In this document: positions 11,701-26,700 of the stretch, in pieces
Layout of the letters: the number at the start of each line of letters is the position of its first letter
How positions within the stretch are numbered: the first letter of the stretch is position 1
Assembly: GCF_021869535.1 (NCBI RefSeq)
Contig: NW_026262712.1
Coordinates: 110,047,640-110,111,639 of the forward strand
DNA length: 64,000 nucleotides
Source: Mytilus californianus
Taxonomy: Eukaryota > Mollusca > Bivalvia > Mytilida > Mytilidae
Direction of reading: 5' to 3'
Made by a program: the position numbers and the translations under genes
The notes under the pieces: model-generated
Told to the model about the DNA's origin: nothing
Databases searched by the model: none
What the model saw: the letters and a program-made list of their open reading frames with translations, nothing else

Positions 11701-14700
11701 CAGAAATTTTATTTTGAACATATTAAAAACTTTTAAGGGCATTGGTTTTGAACATTTCCCTGACATAATGAAACAGTATTTGATATGTAAAAAGCCGGAC
11801 CAAATTATTGGCTGTGAAATAAAATTTAGTTGTAACTCAAATGTATTTATTGATTTAAACTGTAAATTAAAAAGGATAATTCCTCACTAAAATATTACAT
11901 GATTTACATTCATACTCACAATCAGGAAACACACAATTCCTACCTTTTCTTTCTACTGTTGTGTCACCTAATATCTATAACGCATTCAAAAAATAAATAT
12001 TTCCCAAATGATAAGAAAGTCCTCACATCACTAAAACTTATCCACAAATGACATGCCGAAAAAGGAAGTCATGCATCAATTATAAACATTGCACTAATTC
12101 TTGAATAAAACCAATCAAGAGATCATTTGAGCCTTGAGCACTTTACAATATTCTTAGTTTGTAAGAGAATGATAATCCCTTTCAGCATGATAAGTACTCG
12201 CTAACGCTCGTACTTATTCATGAAGAAAGGGATTATCATTCTCTTACATATAAATAGACCAATTAAAAAATTCTTGAGTTGTAAATATTTGCTAAATTTG
12301 ATAGTCTATGAAAAGGTCTATACTATTAAATTAAGTGCTCGGGGTGATTATATCTTTTTTCTACGTATTATCAATTGTGTTGTTGCAACGTTACTGACAA
12401 TATCTAGACAACACTCATTGTCAGAGTTCAAATATCGGATTTATTTCACATCTAAAATCATGAGTTTTTTCACTGTGAAATCCCGGTTTTCAATGAAATA
12501 AAGAATAAATAATACAAGAATTCAAACATGGAAAAATATTCAACGCATTCGTTAGTTGTAAGTGTTGTTCGGTAACAAGTTGAACATTTTCGATATTTTA
12601 ACTCTTGTATTGGATTAGTTAATCTTTTTATTACATTGATCATGTAAATAAAGTAAAAAATGAAAGGAACTATATCGTTTTCTACGCATTCTAAATTCTA
12701 TTGTTACAACTTCGTACTTTATTTGGCCTTTTATCTTTTTGATTCGAACGTCACTGATGAGTCTTTTGTAGACGAAACGCACGTCTGGCGTACAAAATTA
12801 TAAGCCTGGTATCTTTGAAGAAATTTTGTTTTTACTATGAGTTATGGTTTTTGCTTATTGTTGAAGGATTTACGGTGACGTATAGTAATCTGTTGCCAAC
12901 ATTAACATTAGTTGGTCTATGGTAGATAGTTGTCTCTTTGGCAATCATACCACATCTTCTTATATTTGTATTAATCAGTTTCGACCGAAGCGTATCCCAT
13001 TTATACTGCAATCGTTGTTGAAGTTTGCATTTACAAATATTCGACAAGCAGTACGGATTTAATGTAGACTTCAATTAAACATAACCTTAGGTTATTTTTA
13101 TGCCCTCGTCGTCACCGGAGAGGACATTAAGTGTTACCCTCTCGTCCAAAAATTGGTTTCCGTTCTCTAACTTTATTTTGCCTCAACCAAATTTTATGAA
13201 AGTTATACACAATGCTTATTACTACAAAATACAGATCAAGTTCGAATTTGAGTGGCGTCATTTTTAAAGAGTTATGCCTATTTATAACGTTATATGCAAG
13301 CGAGCGCATCATATGTGCACATGCACACATTCTCCATTTATAATTACAAAATTAAAATAATTAAATTTTTTCTTATTCCACTATGAAATACTGTTTCCAG
13401 ATTCCTGTGCCACACTTCCTTCACTTCCTTGTCAGAATGGAGGATTTGTTGATAAAACCTGTACATGTAAATGTCCTGACGTATTATCAGGAGATTTTTG
13501 TGAGCAGCCAATTAACACCGGTAAGTACACAATCGTTAATATGTATTTGGTAATGATTATGTAAAAAATCCCTGATTTTTATTATGTTATAATGAATCAA
13601 AAGAGCAGTGGAAAACTGACGATTAAAGTTTATAACAGATGTAAACAAGCACAAACCAAAAGGACAGTCGTGTTTCAGAGTCAAGGGCTTCAGATTGCAA
13701 TGAAGAATAGGATAATGATCAATACAAGTTATGGAATTGAGCAACCAATAAAAAGCAAACATGTGTCACATAAATTTAATAAATCCATATGTATTAATTC
13801 CAGATGCATGCGGAGGTACCATAGACCTAGCAGCTGGTGAGACAAAAATCCTGACATCACCAAACTATCCGAACAATTATGGTCTTGGTTTAAAATGTAC
13901 ATGGTTAATTAAAGTAAGTAAAGCTGACTATGCGGTATTGGTTTTACTCATTGTTGAAGGTCTTACAGTGACCTATAGTTGTTAACTTCTATAGCATTTG
14001 GTATCTTCTGGAGAGTTCTCTCATTGGCAATCATACCACATCTTCTCATTTCTATATGGATTGTTAACTTTGAAATCAGCTGAACAAGCAGTTTTCTTAA
14101 ATTGATGATTAGCGTAATTACGTTTTAATTGTGTAAGGTGGATCATTTTATTTTGTAGGGAAGAGAAATCAGTCTTCTTGAAATGATAAAACACACTGAG
14201 TCTGATGGAACGAAAATTGTTAACTGTAAATTGACATCCGAATAATGTCGGAATAATATTTTATTACTTATGAATTGTATGTATTTTTATCATTTCTTGT
14301 GTATTTTTTGTGTTTGTAAGTTTTATTTGTCTTTTGTTCTTTGTAATTTTATTTGTTTTCTTTTTTGGAGACATCTACTCCAAATTGTGGATATGGAAAT
14401 AAAATGACTGCCATGCAACTAGGAAGTTTTGGTCGCTACAAAACCTGGTCCAACCCTTCAACTTTCATTCAAAATTGTTTACCAAGTCATTGGTAGTTGA
14501 TTGGAAATTGTTGTCATGAGGATTGTTTGAAGATATTTCTCAATAACTATCAATGCCATAATGTTTACGGCAATTGAATCTCTTGTTGATATACTTTGAA
14601 CCTCAGTACATTCGTTAACTCCTTTTCTTAAACGAAATTTATATTTGATAACATCTTAAATACAGATGTGTAACATGCTGAGTATGTGTACTGCATTCGC

Positions 14701-17700
14701 GTACTCTGTCATGTGTAGAAACTTGTTTATGGAATATAGGATATTCTCTTACTTTTTTTATTGAAATATATGATATTTCAACTACTGTTTTTGTTTAAAA
14801 AAAGGGATAATAAATCTTAGTAGAATAAAGTCGAAGAAGACAAACAAGCACCATGGCTATATGAAAAATTAGAAAAAGACCAACAAAAGTCTACAAAACA
14901 CTACACAGAAACCATAATATTGAGGAACACGAATTTTTTTTTTATTTCAAAACTTTTCATATCAAGTATTATTGAAACTTAAATATTGTCGCTTGTCTGG
15001 AAACCTTTGTTTACACTCGAAACACACATATTTCTACTTTCTATATGTTTAATGTGTATTCTGTATGACAAAATGTACTCATACTTAGATTATATTTTAT
15101 TGATCTATAAAAGTTTCCGTACAAATCTTTAAAAAGGAGAAGGTGGAACAATAGAGTGTAATTGCACAATGATGAATAGATAGGGCGTCAATAAATCAAA
15201 GTATTTGTTTATTAATGTACAGAAATTATTTTTAGCTAGTTTTTACGGGGGGATTTGTTCTTATCTCTGACATATTAGGTTCAGTTTTGACTATTTTTTA
15301 TTCCTGCTTCATTCCCGGGATGGTTTATTTCTTCAGATTATGAACGGATTTGGTCAAATGGACAACACTGTTTCCTTGAAAAAAATTAAAGTAATACTTT
15401 CAATTTACTTTTTACGCGGTGATATACCTTTTCAGCCGAGAGTATGTTTTTTCATTACACACTGACTCTTATAATTAACTATGAGATCACATATAACTTT
15501 GAATATTTAATAACCCATGCGCTTCAGTACATTGTTATGTTCCTGCCTAGTCGGAAAACTTGGCACTTAAAGATTCTGATATGTTTTGAATTTTATTTAG
15601 TTTGTCATCTCGGTTTATTTGATGGATAATAGCATACACTTGGTGTCTTAGAGGGTTAAATAATGATGAATAAATCTTCATCTGTATTTAAATGTATGTG
15701 ATTTGATTTACTTATATCTTATAGTCGCTGTATTATATTAGACAATGAATTGAATGTTATAAATAATTTGACAGGGGGTACCAGACAATATTATTAGAGC
15801 CACTGTTACAGATATGGAAATAAGCAATAACGACAATGCTTGTTATCACTGGATACAGATTCGTTATCACCTACTTGGCAATATGGGACCACTGTAAGTC
15901 ATAGATAACCTAAGTATTGATTTGATCATATTATACAGATTCGTTATCACCTACTTGGCAATATGGGACCACTGTAAGTCATAGATAACCTAAGTATTGA
16001 TTTGATCATATTATACAGATTCGTTATCACCTACTTGGCAATATGGGACCACTGTAAGTCATAGATAACCTAAGCATTCATTTGATCATATTATTGTGTA
16101 AATTTGGCATTATATGTTTTTTCATATTGTTTTTCTCTTTTGCTTTCATCCCATTTCGACCAACAGGTTTTTATGAAAGCCTTTTGTAGATCTCAAGGTC
16201 GCTTCTCCTACTCGCGCTAATATCGAAGTCAGCACGCCGATTGTCACTTTTATCGTTCAAGAGTTGTAGTCTTTAATTGATTGAAAAACTATATTGTGTC
16301 CACGTGATTTACTTAAATAAAATCTTTGATTGATTGATTGAAAAACAATGTCGGGTCCGTGTGATTTACTTAAATAAAATCTTTGATTGATTGGAAAACA
16401 ATGTCGTGTCCGTGTGATTTACTTAAATAAAACCGCCCGAAATCATTTTCAAATCTAATATTTTGTTATAAAATGGAGGTTAAGTTTGAATTTGAATATT
16501 TTGATAATTCCTCTTACTTCAATATATATTACGCTTGTAATGCTTACAGATTAACAGAAAAGATTTTGGAATCACAAACGAACTGAAAGTTGTAAAGATT
16601 TTTTTAACTCATTTAATCAATACTCATAAGTTAACTTTCTAATCTCGGAAAAAACTAGAATACTTTCATGTTATGATAATTTTGAAATCATTCAGTTGAT
16701 ATTTTCATCTGATGATGCTTTAAAGTTTTATTTGCAAAATCAGAGAACCACATAAAAAAGATTCTTTGCGTCTGACTGACAGTAATAGATGAATCAATGT
16801 AATTCTTGTCCATTGGATTCAATGGAAATGACACGTCACTTTGTTGTAAATCAAACACAAAATAACACTTAACTTAGTGTAACACTAACTGATAGAATAA
16901 TTATATTTCTAAATATTTATCACAAATCTATGGATTTTTTTTTATCTTGTACACAATATACACCATTTAATCTGTGTTTGATCCCGATATTTGATAAGGA
17001 TACTCCATCTTTGGTTTTTATTTTCGGTGTAGCTAGAAATATTAAAACATCGTGATTCTTTCATTTGTCAGCACAAACTCTTAACATTATTATATTAGAC
17101 AGTATTTCATGTCATTACTTATTGTGTATATTTAAGAAATAATTCATGGGGGCTTGAATATATCGTGATTTTACCACGGGTTGGCCCGTTATGACAAATA
17201 TTTTACCCTGAGCGATAGCGAGGGGTAAAATATCGGCATAAAGGGACAACCCGTGGTAAAATCACGATATATTCAAGTCCCCATGAATTATTTCGATTCT
17301 AATAGGACAAATACGGCAATTCTTTTGGATCGAAGCGCTCTAGGAGAAGGCATTATTTGCCGTTCCCATAAATAAACGCACTATCAAATTGACGTAAAAG
17401 AACGGAGCAAACTGAATAAATGGCATGCTTAAACTATTTACAATGACATATTTAGATAGGTTTGAAAAAATGGCTTATATAACACATTTTAGCATCGTTT
17501 GTTTAAGTTTCCTTGTTGTGATGTTTTTCGGTTTCACAAGCGTGTAATTTCCCGTAAAATGCTTATATTCTTACGTCATCGTTCTATGACGTCGGGTAGC
17601 TCATTCATAAAAAAGCATATGACGCGGGAGTACGATCGGAATAGCCCAAACAATATATTCATATTTTACCACGGGTGTGTACTCAAAGCGTTTGAAGAAC

Positions 17701-20700
17701 GTCATGTTAGAATTCAGTATAATGTATGATCTTATTATTCTGTAGTTCATTTATTCATCTTTGGTATATATGAGGGGGTGGGCACGGGAAAGAGAACATG
17801 GGAATTAGGGGCGGGTAGCAGGATTCAGGGGAGGAAACCGCGGGAGGAGGGGGATTACAAATAGGGAAAATGTTTTGAACGATTTTTGCCTTGGAGTAAG
17901 GGAAGGGAAGTGGGAGTTTAGAAAGGGGGGGGGGGGGGGTAGGGAAGTGGGAATCAGGGACCCCTGTCCACCCTCTTATATATTATTGAAGACGATGATT
18001 GATAACTTTAGTTTTATCCTTCTGTTATTGGAAAATAAACATATTAAAACTGATGCCGACGGAGCCATAAAAAACGACTAAATCTAATATGGGAATGAAC
18101 ATTCATGAATTTCTATGTACTTTGGACTCCTCAACTCGTTCTCTAAACCACACTTTCCTAACCTAAGGTTCTGTAAGGTAGGTGGACAGTATGAAGAACT
18201 GGAAAGGTCAAACATACTTTGTTGATGTGTACATTGTATTGTAGGAGATGCGGTAGTACAGACATTGAGGACAATGAGATTTGGGATACAACAGTAGACG
18301 AAGAAATGAACACAATGATCATAATATTTGACAGCGATGTAGGAAGTGATCAGGCAGCATCTAGAGGGTTTAGTATGACCCTTGAGTCCATCGGAACAGG
18401 TTGGTAAAAACTAAGGAAGTGAAATATCATGTTATAACTTTATCATTAAGTTGCGTTGTGCAGACGATTTCAGTTTTCAAAAAAGGTGTTTTCTTACTTG
18501 TATCTAAATTTAACCGCTTTTTTGCGTTTCAAAACTTTGAAACACAGTATGAGTACATCTTATGTAAATCATTAATGTTTTCAGGTTGTGTTGATTATCC
18601 GTGTAAGTTTGGCCAATGCGAAAGTCCATTAAACACAGACAGCTACACCTGTACATGCGACCAGGGATTTTCTGGAACCAACTGTGATGTACCCTCAGGT
18701 ATGACAAAAACAAGAAGAGAAAACAGATTTAAAAATTATAGTTTATCCCTGCTGTTCAGGTTAACCCACCAGTTTCTTATGATATAAAAAGTTTCGTATG
18801 CCTTAAATGAGAATAAATCACATGTTTGATAACTCACCACATGATGGTTATTTTTACAAATTAGTGACTTCTTTTACCAAGAGCACCTCTTGTGATGGAT
18901 GCAGTATAAAATAAGTCAAAATAAAACAAGTAGTGCCAGAGAGGCCAAACTTTTGCCAAAAAAATGTACATGTATGTCAATTGTTTAAAAACGATATATA
19001 CATGATTAAAAATAATACAAATTCGAACTACAAAAAACAGTTGTTTTCTATTTACTATTTGATTTATAGATAGTGTTTAATGCTTCTACAATTGTTTTTA
19101 CAGATTCTTACGAAATTCTTATAACCACATTTAAAAGCCTATATATTTGCATTTCCTTCTTTAAAATATTTTCTACAAATTTGGACTAAGACAAATTTGT
19201 AAGTGTTGCAGAAGGTTTCGATGCATATCTTCATGTTTTAGTTTTAAGCTTTTGACATATTATGAAGTATAGGCCTCAATAAAAAACAAACATTTTCGTC
19301 ATCATAGTACGTAGATGCAATAATACCATCATTAATAAATGTCCTAGAACTAGTCAGTTATATTTAAGCATTTTTTGTTAAATTGAGTACCTATCACGAA
19401 ATTGTTTAGCTAATATGACTATGTTTTATACCAATTACACCAGTTTTAAAACATTGATATCAATTTGTTACAATCAAATTAAAATATCGTTAAACTTCAA
19501 TTAAACAGAGTATTCAGCTTTTGGTTGTACGTCAGAGGTTGGTGAATTTTGTATGTTAGTTCAAGAAGAAAATAGTGATATCTTTGATTGGGAAACTCGT
19601 TCTGTGAGTATACTGAATATTTTTTTCCCTAGAATTTTGCCGTGCACTTAAAAGATCATAAAATTTTCAAAACGATTTTTTTCCGAAAAGCAATATTCAA
19701 AATGACAGTCGGTTTTCTAACGCATACTTATATGCACCCTTGCTTGTCGATTTGAACTGAAATAGAACAGAATTTATATAACATTTTCTTAAATGCGTAC
19801 TTTAAGACTCTATCGTAATCCTTAGATTCATTTTATATATGTTAATGATGGCCTATCACTCGATAAACCCTGTGCAATGGATACTTAAATCTCAGTGTAT
19901 ACATATATCTCGTTGAGCTCAAAGTTAAGATTACTAAAGAGACAAACGATATGATTATATATAGATATTTTATGAATATCTCTAATGGACAAATCAAAAC
20001 CAGCATCCATGACAGTTATCCTTTTGTCAACTTCTTATTCTTGATTAGCATACTACCATCTGTTCAAGCCTATAGCGTTTCATTATCTAACACAATTCAT
20101 ATTCTCATTATGTTAATTTCATGGATAGAGGTATACTCCTATATCAAAAACCGCTCCAAATGGTTATGAATGAGTAAAAAATATCACTTCACATGTTCAC
20201 TGATTGCCATCACAATTTTGTTGACCGTTGCGAATCATAAACTTTTCAGTTTTTTTTATGAAGCAAACATGTACGATGTTGTGAAATGATTGTGACTTAG
20301 TTTAGAATTACTATCGATCAATTTGTTTAAAATGTGAAGCATTACTGAAATGTTTTTTTTGTTGTTGTTGTGAATATACGAATATAAAGAACATACAAGT
20401 ACATACAAGAAATAGATAAAAGAAAATATCCAAAGTCTATTAATGCAACTTTTCTCTTTATGAATGACTAAAACAACTATTGATTCATTTTAATCTTAAA
20501 GAAACAACGTTTTTTATTTGTTTAATTTAATGTGTAAGGCACCTACGATAAATAAAATTTTCTTATTTATTTTAAAAACATAAATATGACACATTTATTG
20601 AACAAATGTCTCACTTCATTCAGGAAGCGGCACCATATAATGATTATACTGGCCCAAAAGCTGCTAAAGAAGGAAATACATATTTATATACAAGGACTTA

Positions 20701-23700
20701 TAATAAACGAACATTTGGCGATACGGCTATTATGTTTACGAATATGGTTTTACCAAGTGAGTATACTGTCTCAACAGATGCATTCCTTCTAATAAAGTTC
20801 GTACTTTAATTACATAAAAGTCTTCGTGATTCTCAGTAAGATTACAGTTTAGCTAGGGCGTTTGAAAGTAAAGCCTAGCTGCACATCTATCCATTGTTAA
20901 TTTCGCCTATAACAACAAAATGATACCCTGTTAACGGTAATCTTCTGAGGTTTGTTTGTAGTAATATAGAGTTGACCATTTAGATTTCACAATTGTATTT
21001 AGTTATGGGACTTTGACCTTTTTTGGCCTATTGTAACACAATTTTACCTTGTGAAGGGTTCTAATTTGGATTGTGTTTACCTAAAAGCTTTAATACCTGT
21101 TTGATATTACAATCAGTCTACTATACTACAACATCATGCTGTAATGAAGTCATGACGATATGGCTTTTTGTGCAGGTTATTAACCTTTGACATTTTTTGT
21201 TCTCTTGTTACATAATGACACAATATAATACCATGTGTCTGAATGCTTCCAATATATCGAGATTGTTTGTCGTCGGATGTAGTTGACCCTATTAAACGAA
21301 ATTTTGTATTATTTTTGTACTAGATGAAACTTTGACTATTTTAGCCATATGTAACATCTTCTGTCTAGCACCTGTCATATTTTCAAGGATTGTGATTCAT
21401 TATGTGAAGTTGAACATACTTGAATGCCATTTTGATATATATATCAATCAATTCCATCTTCATGCCTAATATGTCATGTACTGTGTTACAACTCTAGATT
21501 CTATTAACGAGGAAAGGTAACACTAGGCAACCGAAAGCTGAGTTTTTAGTTCAGTCTAGGTGGCCGAGTTGTCTAGAGCGCTGGACACAGTGCGGGCGGT
21601 GTAGTCACGATATCACAATAGCATGAGTTCGAATCCCGGCGAGGGAAGAAAATTATTTGCCTCCGCAAATTTGCAGATTTAACATTGTTGTGCTGATATT
21701 TATAGTAATTATGAATATAATATGTGTTTTCAACCTTGTATAACCTTCATTGGTGATCCAATGGATGGATATGTCGTAGAGTTGTCACTTGTTAAGACGT
21801 ACACGTACTTATATATATTTCGAGAAGTTTTTCTTGTGTGAAAAAGGAGATCGAGTATGATAAAAATCACTATTTAACCCCTGAAATTCCAAAAAAGTGA
21901 ACTTATTCAAGCCATTAAAATCATGTTGATGTTACTGATAAATGACCATGTTGCTTTAATCTGGTCGAAACATGTCGAAATGTACATATTATGACAGTTT
22001 TATTTAAGATACTCGATTGCATTGTTTACTCATTCCGTAATTGGGATCCTAATTCATGTCTCCATTTTTGCAAATTTACAATCAATAATGATATCAATGC
22101 ATCACTCTCTTTTTTCTTTGACATTACTTGCAGCTAAAAACCTATTTTGCCAGGTAACATGATGTAAACCTAAAGATAATGTGGAAATCAATATGTAGGA
22201 CACAGAGGACGGGAAGTTTTAAGTGCCAGTCTTTGTATGAATCAGGCAATTTAGAAAAATTTCAAAATTCAAATCATGGCCGAAAATACCCCACCACCTA
22301 ACCATCCTATTTTGAAGTTACCCTCGTCCTGAGTTAGAAATGGTAGGACTTTTGTTTCTACGTGTCGGGTAATTCGAGAAATCTCTAGATACCTTTTGGT
22401 TAGAATGATAGTAAATTACGGAGTAGGCTCCTCTTAATGTTTTATTTCTAGTGCATTTCAACCAAATTATATCTTGAATTACCAGAACAGGAAAAGGAAA
22501 CGAATGTTATATTCGTGCACCATTATACAATTTGAACATACATTAATGTCAACTTATCTCTATTAAAAATAATGATAGACATCAATTATAATGTAAACTA
22601 GGTGAAATACCCGTAAGTATATAACATGATTTTATATCAATTTTTAGAGTGTAGGCGTATCATTACAGCCTTTTTTGTCACCATAGTCTGTTTCCTTCTA
22701 TTGCTAAACCTGCAGATAATGAAGAGAAATTTTCTTGAAATAAAATACTAAAACAGAGGCATTGATTTTATGACTATAACTAGTACATGAAATGACTCCA
22801 CCGTTCAAGATAAAAGCTCCATCTTTGAATAACATAGAACAACCTTTTATTTCTTTTACATATAAAAATCCAGTATATATTGATTGTTACATTATACGTC
22901 AGTTGCATTAGACGTCAATATAGAAAATCTGTATCAGCATGATACTATAAACCGTCTTAGTTTACATATGACCCCTGTGACCATGTTTTACAGGGAAACT
23001 CAATATTGTGCAAGTCCGAGAGATTATACACGTTCTGAAAAGTCCTTAAATATTGTCCACCATCGAAAATAAATCAAAATAATGCCATGTTTTTAGAGAT
23101 GTTATTTCATGATTAAATTGTATGTTTGTTTGATATTTTTAGTCAGTTGTGTTTTATGTCTGTGAAAGTGAGGCAAAAGATACAAACTCATAAGTCAAAA
23201 ATAAACTGACAACGCCATGACAAAAAACAAAAAAGACAAAAAGACAAAAAGAATGTATACCAAACACAGCATAGAAACTAAAGGCTGAGCTACACCAACC
23301 CCACCAAAAACCGGGCGTGATCTCAGGAATTATATTAGTGAATACAAACCATACTTCAAACAACTTTGGTCAATAATTTTCCTTTTGAGGTATATGTTTC
23401 TATTTTAAAGACCAATATACTTTTGGAGTGTTTGGCGATTTTTGTAAGAATCTTTAAAGTCAAGAAACTATTCTGATTGTTTGACCTTTGAGTTTTTATT
23501 TTGCAGAGGTTGAGAGATGTTTGTCTTTCTGGTATCATATGTACAGTTATACTGCTATAGAAATGGGGACATTAAATGTTTCCATGACAGACGATAGTGG
23601 ATCAAATTTACTGTTCTCAAAATCTGGCAATCAAGGCAACGTCTGGAGGCAGGCAGAGATAGATATACCTGCTGTAGATAATTTGCAGGTTAGTAAAAAC

Positions 23701-26700
23701 TTAGCTTACTTAGTTTCTTCTGTGGGAACAGTTTTTGTCCGAAATGAGAAGTATATTTAATCACCTCATGCAAGATTTTGAAAACTTGTTACAGTAATGT
23801 TATGGAGCATGAAAATGTTCGATTCTCTATTCGTTGCTTTTGTACATGAACCATCATCAGATACAATTATTATTCAAAGACTGGACCAAAGCATGCAGTA
23901 CCTGGAAATCGAAATTTTACATACCAGTTACAATACAGCGTTTATTGTGAATTGTCTGTAAACAAAAAATTGCACCGAGAAAAATGTATGGTAAATACAT
24001 AAAAAGGATTACAGGAATATACAAAAATATTGAACAGAGCACAACAAAACACTGTCCTACAAAGCGCATTGATGAATTGTTTACCAGAAAATAACGAAGA
24101 CAGACATGTCGTCGTGTTATTTAATCCACGTTTAATAAAGCATATAGAATAAAATAAATTACAAAGTATTGCGTTCTGTATAACGAGATTTAATAGCAAT
24201 GCAGACATTTGCAGATTCACCCCATTAGTATATTATTACATAGTCCTATTAGTTGGATTTTGACGAATCACATGTCCTTATATGATGTAACTTGAAAATG
24301 TCTAGGGGATTGTTCCAACAGACACACGATACATAAAACATGACATTAGTGAAAACCATAACGGGTTGACTATTGGAATCCCTTCTAAACATGAATTTCA
24401 AATAACGATTTGCTGGAGGGAATTTTGGGCCAGTTTTGGCAGAGTAGAACATAAATAGTCGATTACAAAGCTCCCTACAGCTTGTATGTATGTAGTATGT
24501 TGACCTTATATCGACTCATGCTGACTGACTATGAGGTATGGGTAATGCGCATTGTTGAAGGCCGTACAATGTATGGTGACTCATAGTTATAAACTTCTAT
24601 GTCATTTGTTCCCTGGTGGAGAGTTGTCTCATTGGCAATTGCAATCATACAACATCTTCTTATTTTTATATTTAAATACACATCAGATTTGATTTAAATT
24701 GAAATTTCCTTATGTTAGCATGTGATCTAGTTTGTAATTCTATTTTTCATCTGTTGATTTATTGTGTAGTTACTTTATTTGTTTCATTATTTTCAGTATT
24801 GCAATTAAACGTATAAGATTATTCGTATCATTAATATTAAGTTATCAGGCATATATCTATCTTTCATATTGTTGTGTGTGTCATTTTGTACATATAACAG
24901 AATTGTGTCTATTGTTTCTTTAGATTACATTTGAATCAATGACTGGAAATACTGTCTTTATGTCTGATATGGCTGTTGATGACATTTGGTTGATTCCCGG
25001 CACCTGTGGTTAGTATGGCATGAATAAGAAAGTGAAAATCTACTGCGATAAGTAAATGTTGAAAACAAATGTTGAAAAAAAAGTTTATTAACACTTCTTA
25101 CAAGTTGGTACCGTTTATGTTATTACTACCACTGGGTCGATGCCTCTGTTGGTGGACTGATAGTCCCCGAGGGTATCACCAGCCCAGTAGCCAGTACTTT
25201 GGTACTGGCATGAAAATACGGATTTTATGTTATTAAAATTTGCTGTTACAAAATTTTGGAAATTATCTAAAATTAAGGAATGTATCTCCCTCATGCAAAG
25301 CTCTGATTCCTTGCCCGGCTTTGGCTAAACTTTTTGGTCCTTTTTTGTTTATAGCTCTTCATATTTTTAATTAGCTTTGGATTTTCAAATATTTTGGCCT
25401 CGAGCATCACTGAAGAGACATTGATTGTCGAAATGCGCATCTGGTGCCGAAAAATTGGTACCGTTTATGTTATTACAAGGAAAGACTATAAGAAAATTAT
25501 CACAACAAAACACATATTTCACGTATGAATTAAGAAGATGGAGGCTGTAGTCATTTAGTTTGTATCGTTAGCTATTTCTTAAAATAACAAAGTAAATAAC
25601 TAAAAATTGATTAAAAGGAGTGAGCTAAGCCTTTAGTTGAGGTGGTCAAAAGTTAATATATACATTAGGAGCTACGTTTCCAAAGACTAATAAAACAAGC
25701 AAAACAAAATGTATTTAAGGTGCGCTTTGCCTATGTTAACGTGCGTCTAGCATTCTATATAATAATCAGATTTGACATAGTGAGTGGTAACTTTATTTTT
25801 GGTATCGAGATATGAACTAAATATTGATAAAAGCTTTATTCTATGAACGTTTGTCATATTTGCGTTCCTTTATTTACAATTATTAAGGTGCCAATGGCGT
25901 AGGATATTTCCACTTTATATATACCGATTATTTTTTCATAAATTATTTTTTAATGTCGTTACATATAGTAAAAAATGTTGGCCTTAATAAAGATTCAAAA
26001 TTATTTTATTCATTTAAATTTCGAAAAAGTAATTCAATTTAAAGAGCTATTTATATGGAATTCAACTTCGCATGTACACTTTCCCTTGTATTAAATTGAA
26101 ATAAACCTGTGTATACATGATTTGCAGGAAGTCCTCTTGTACCTACTACAACTACCACTACAACAACGACGACAACAACTCCAACTACTACAACAACAAC
26201 TCCTACTACAACAACTCCAACTTCTACAACAACATCTCCAACTACTACAACAACTTCAACTACTACAACAACAATTCCAACTACTACAACAACAATTCCA
26301 ACTACTACAACAACATCTCCAACTACTACAACAACAATTCCAACTTCTACAACAACAATTCCAACTACTACAACAACAACTCCTACTACAACAACTCCAA
26401 CTTCTACAACAACATCTCCAACTACTACAACAACTTCAACTACTACAACAACAATTCCAACTACTACAACAACAATTCCAACTACTACAACAACATCTCC
26501 AACTACTACAACAACTCCAACTACTACAACAACAATTCCAACTACTACAACAACAATTCCAACTACTACAACAACAATTCCAACTACTGCAACAACAATT
26601 CCAACCACTACAACAACATCTCCAACAACGACGACTACTTCGACAAGTAAGCTTATAAATACGATTGCAAACTGTATTTGTTTAAATTCCGCCTCATATA

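Noticed and set aside
15855-16094. CRISPR-like direct repeats
   Set aside because: Three contiguous 80-bp units without spacers in a eukaryotic intron; a simple tandem duplication.
18400-18412. Alternative exon 8 donor at GTAAAA
   Set aside because: It is closer to a consensus donor in part, but using it shifts frame and destroys the EGF cysteines of exon 9.
21553-21650. Possible functional tRNA gene
   Set aside because: Only the A and B boxes are kept, the arms do not pair properly, and a conserved non-tRNA body follows that is shared with the inverted copy at 40 kb.
26051-26658. Long open frames over the Thr-rich exon on both strands (Val-rich minus; Gln/Leu-rich and Asn/Tyr-rich plus)
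   Set aside because: They are by-products of an ACAACT-type repeat. Only the threonine frame is bounded by splice sites in phase with neighbouring exons.
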